Source of the DNA: JAIBJN01 sp035461525
GTDB lineage: Bacteria; Actinomycetota; Thermoleophilia; Gaiellales; Gaiellaceae
Length of the DNA: 5,316 nt
NCBI GenBank assembly: GCA_035461525.1
Contig: DATHVD010000069.1
Span: 1 to 5,316, forward strand
Direction of reading: 5' to 3'
Shown here: positions 5,262 through 5,316 of the stretch, one piece after another
How positions within the stretch are numbered: the stretch's first letter is position 1
Layout of the letters: every line of letters begins with the position of its first letter
The notes under the pieces: generated by a model
The model's input: the letters and a program-made list of their open reading frames with translations, nothing else
Databases searched by the model: none
What the model was told of the DNA's origin: nothing
Position numbers and translations under genes: made by a program

Positions 5262-5316
5262 CTAGATCCGCGCCTTGCCCTTGCAGACCTCGCCGGTCTT
5301 CGGGTTGACCGCTCGG
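5262..5316 (-). CDS. C-terminal fragment of an unidentified protein
   Basis: Only the last 17 codons are inside the window. They read RAVNPKTGEVCKGKARI and end in TAG at 5264-5262. The frame has G/C third positions throughout, and a strong hairpin follows at once, so a real gene end is likely. The NPKTGE segment recalls the RNPxTGE turn of HU-type DNA-binding proteins, but the cysteine and the short basic tail do not fit that family well. I cannot assign a function from this length. The 5' part continues beyond the right edge. Confidence 0.5.
   Translation of the reverse strand, partial: RAVNPKTGEVCKGKARI

Overview
The window is very GC-rich, with third codon positions almost entirely G or C. 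It carries an actinobacterial-type SigR/RsrA redox sigma pair, a GCS2-family ligase and an HtrA-like protease. The most likely source is a high-GC actinobacterium, possibly of the Thermoleophilia. The phylum call rests on gene families and promoter type, and the class is only a guess.

Layout. Bases 1-263 hold no convincing gene but contain a cluster of short quasi-palindromic repeats. On the + strand, 264-1273 encodes a small MobA/MocA-like nucleotidyltransferase and, overlapping it by 4 bp, a membrane-anchored protein of unknown function. Next, at about 1300-1715, is what looks like a frameshifted gene ending in a LytR_C-type domain. Everything to the right is on the - strand and converges on this point. 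Read in transcription order from the right edge, it comprises: the last 17 codons of an unidentified gene; a 15-bp perfect hairpin; a trypsin-like HtrA/DegP protease with a PDZ domain; a second strong hairpin; a GCS2-family carboxylate-amine/glutamate-cysteine ligase; a 72-residue heavy-metal-associated (HMA) protein; an ECF sigma factor of the SigR/SigH type; and its zinc-binding anti-sigma factor of the RsrA type.

The most informative part is 1724-3870. The ligase and HMA genes abut with no spacing. The sigma and anti-sigma genes overlap by 4 bp. The 39-bp gap between the two pairs contains an exact GGAAT-N18-GTT element, the known SigR/SigH promoter consensus, whose -35 box overlaps the HMA stop codon. 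This predicts an autoregulated thiol-stress switch linked to a possible thiol-synthesis enzyme and a cysteine-pair metal-binding protein. The protease gene has its own likely promoter, preceded by a tandem 11-bp direct repeat of the kind bound by OmpR/PhoB-family response regulators, which would suit an envelope-stress protease.
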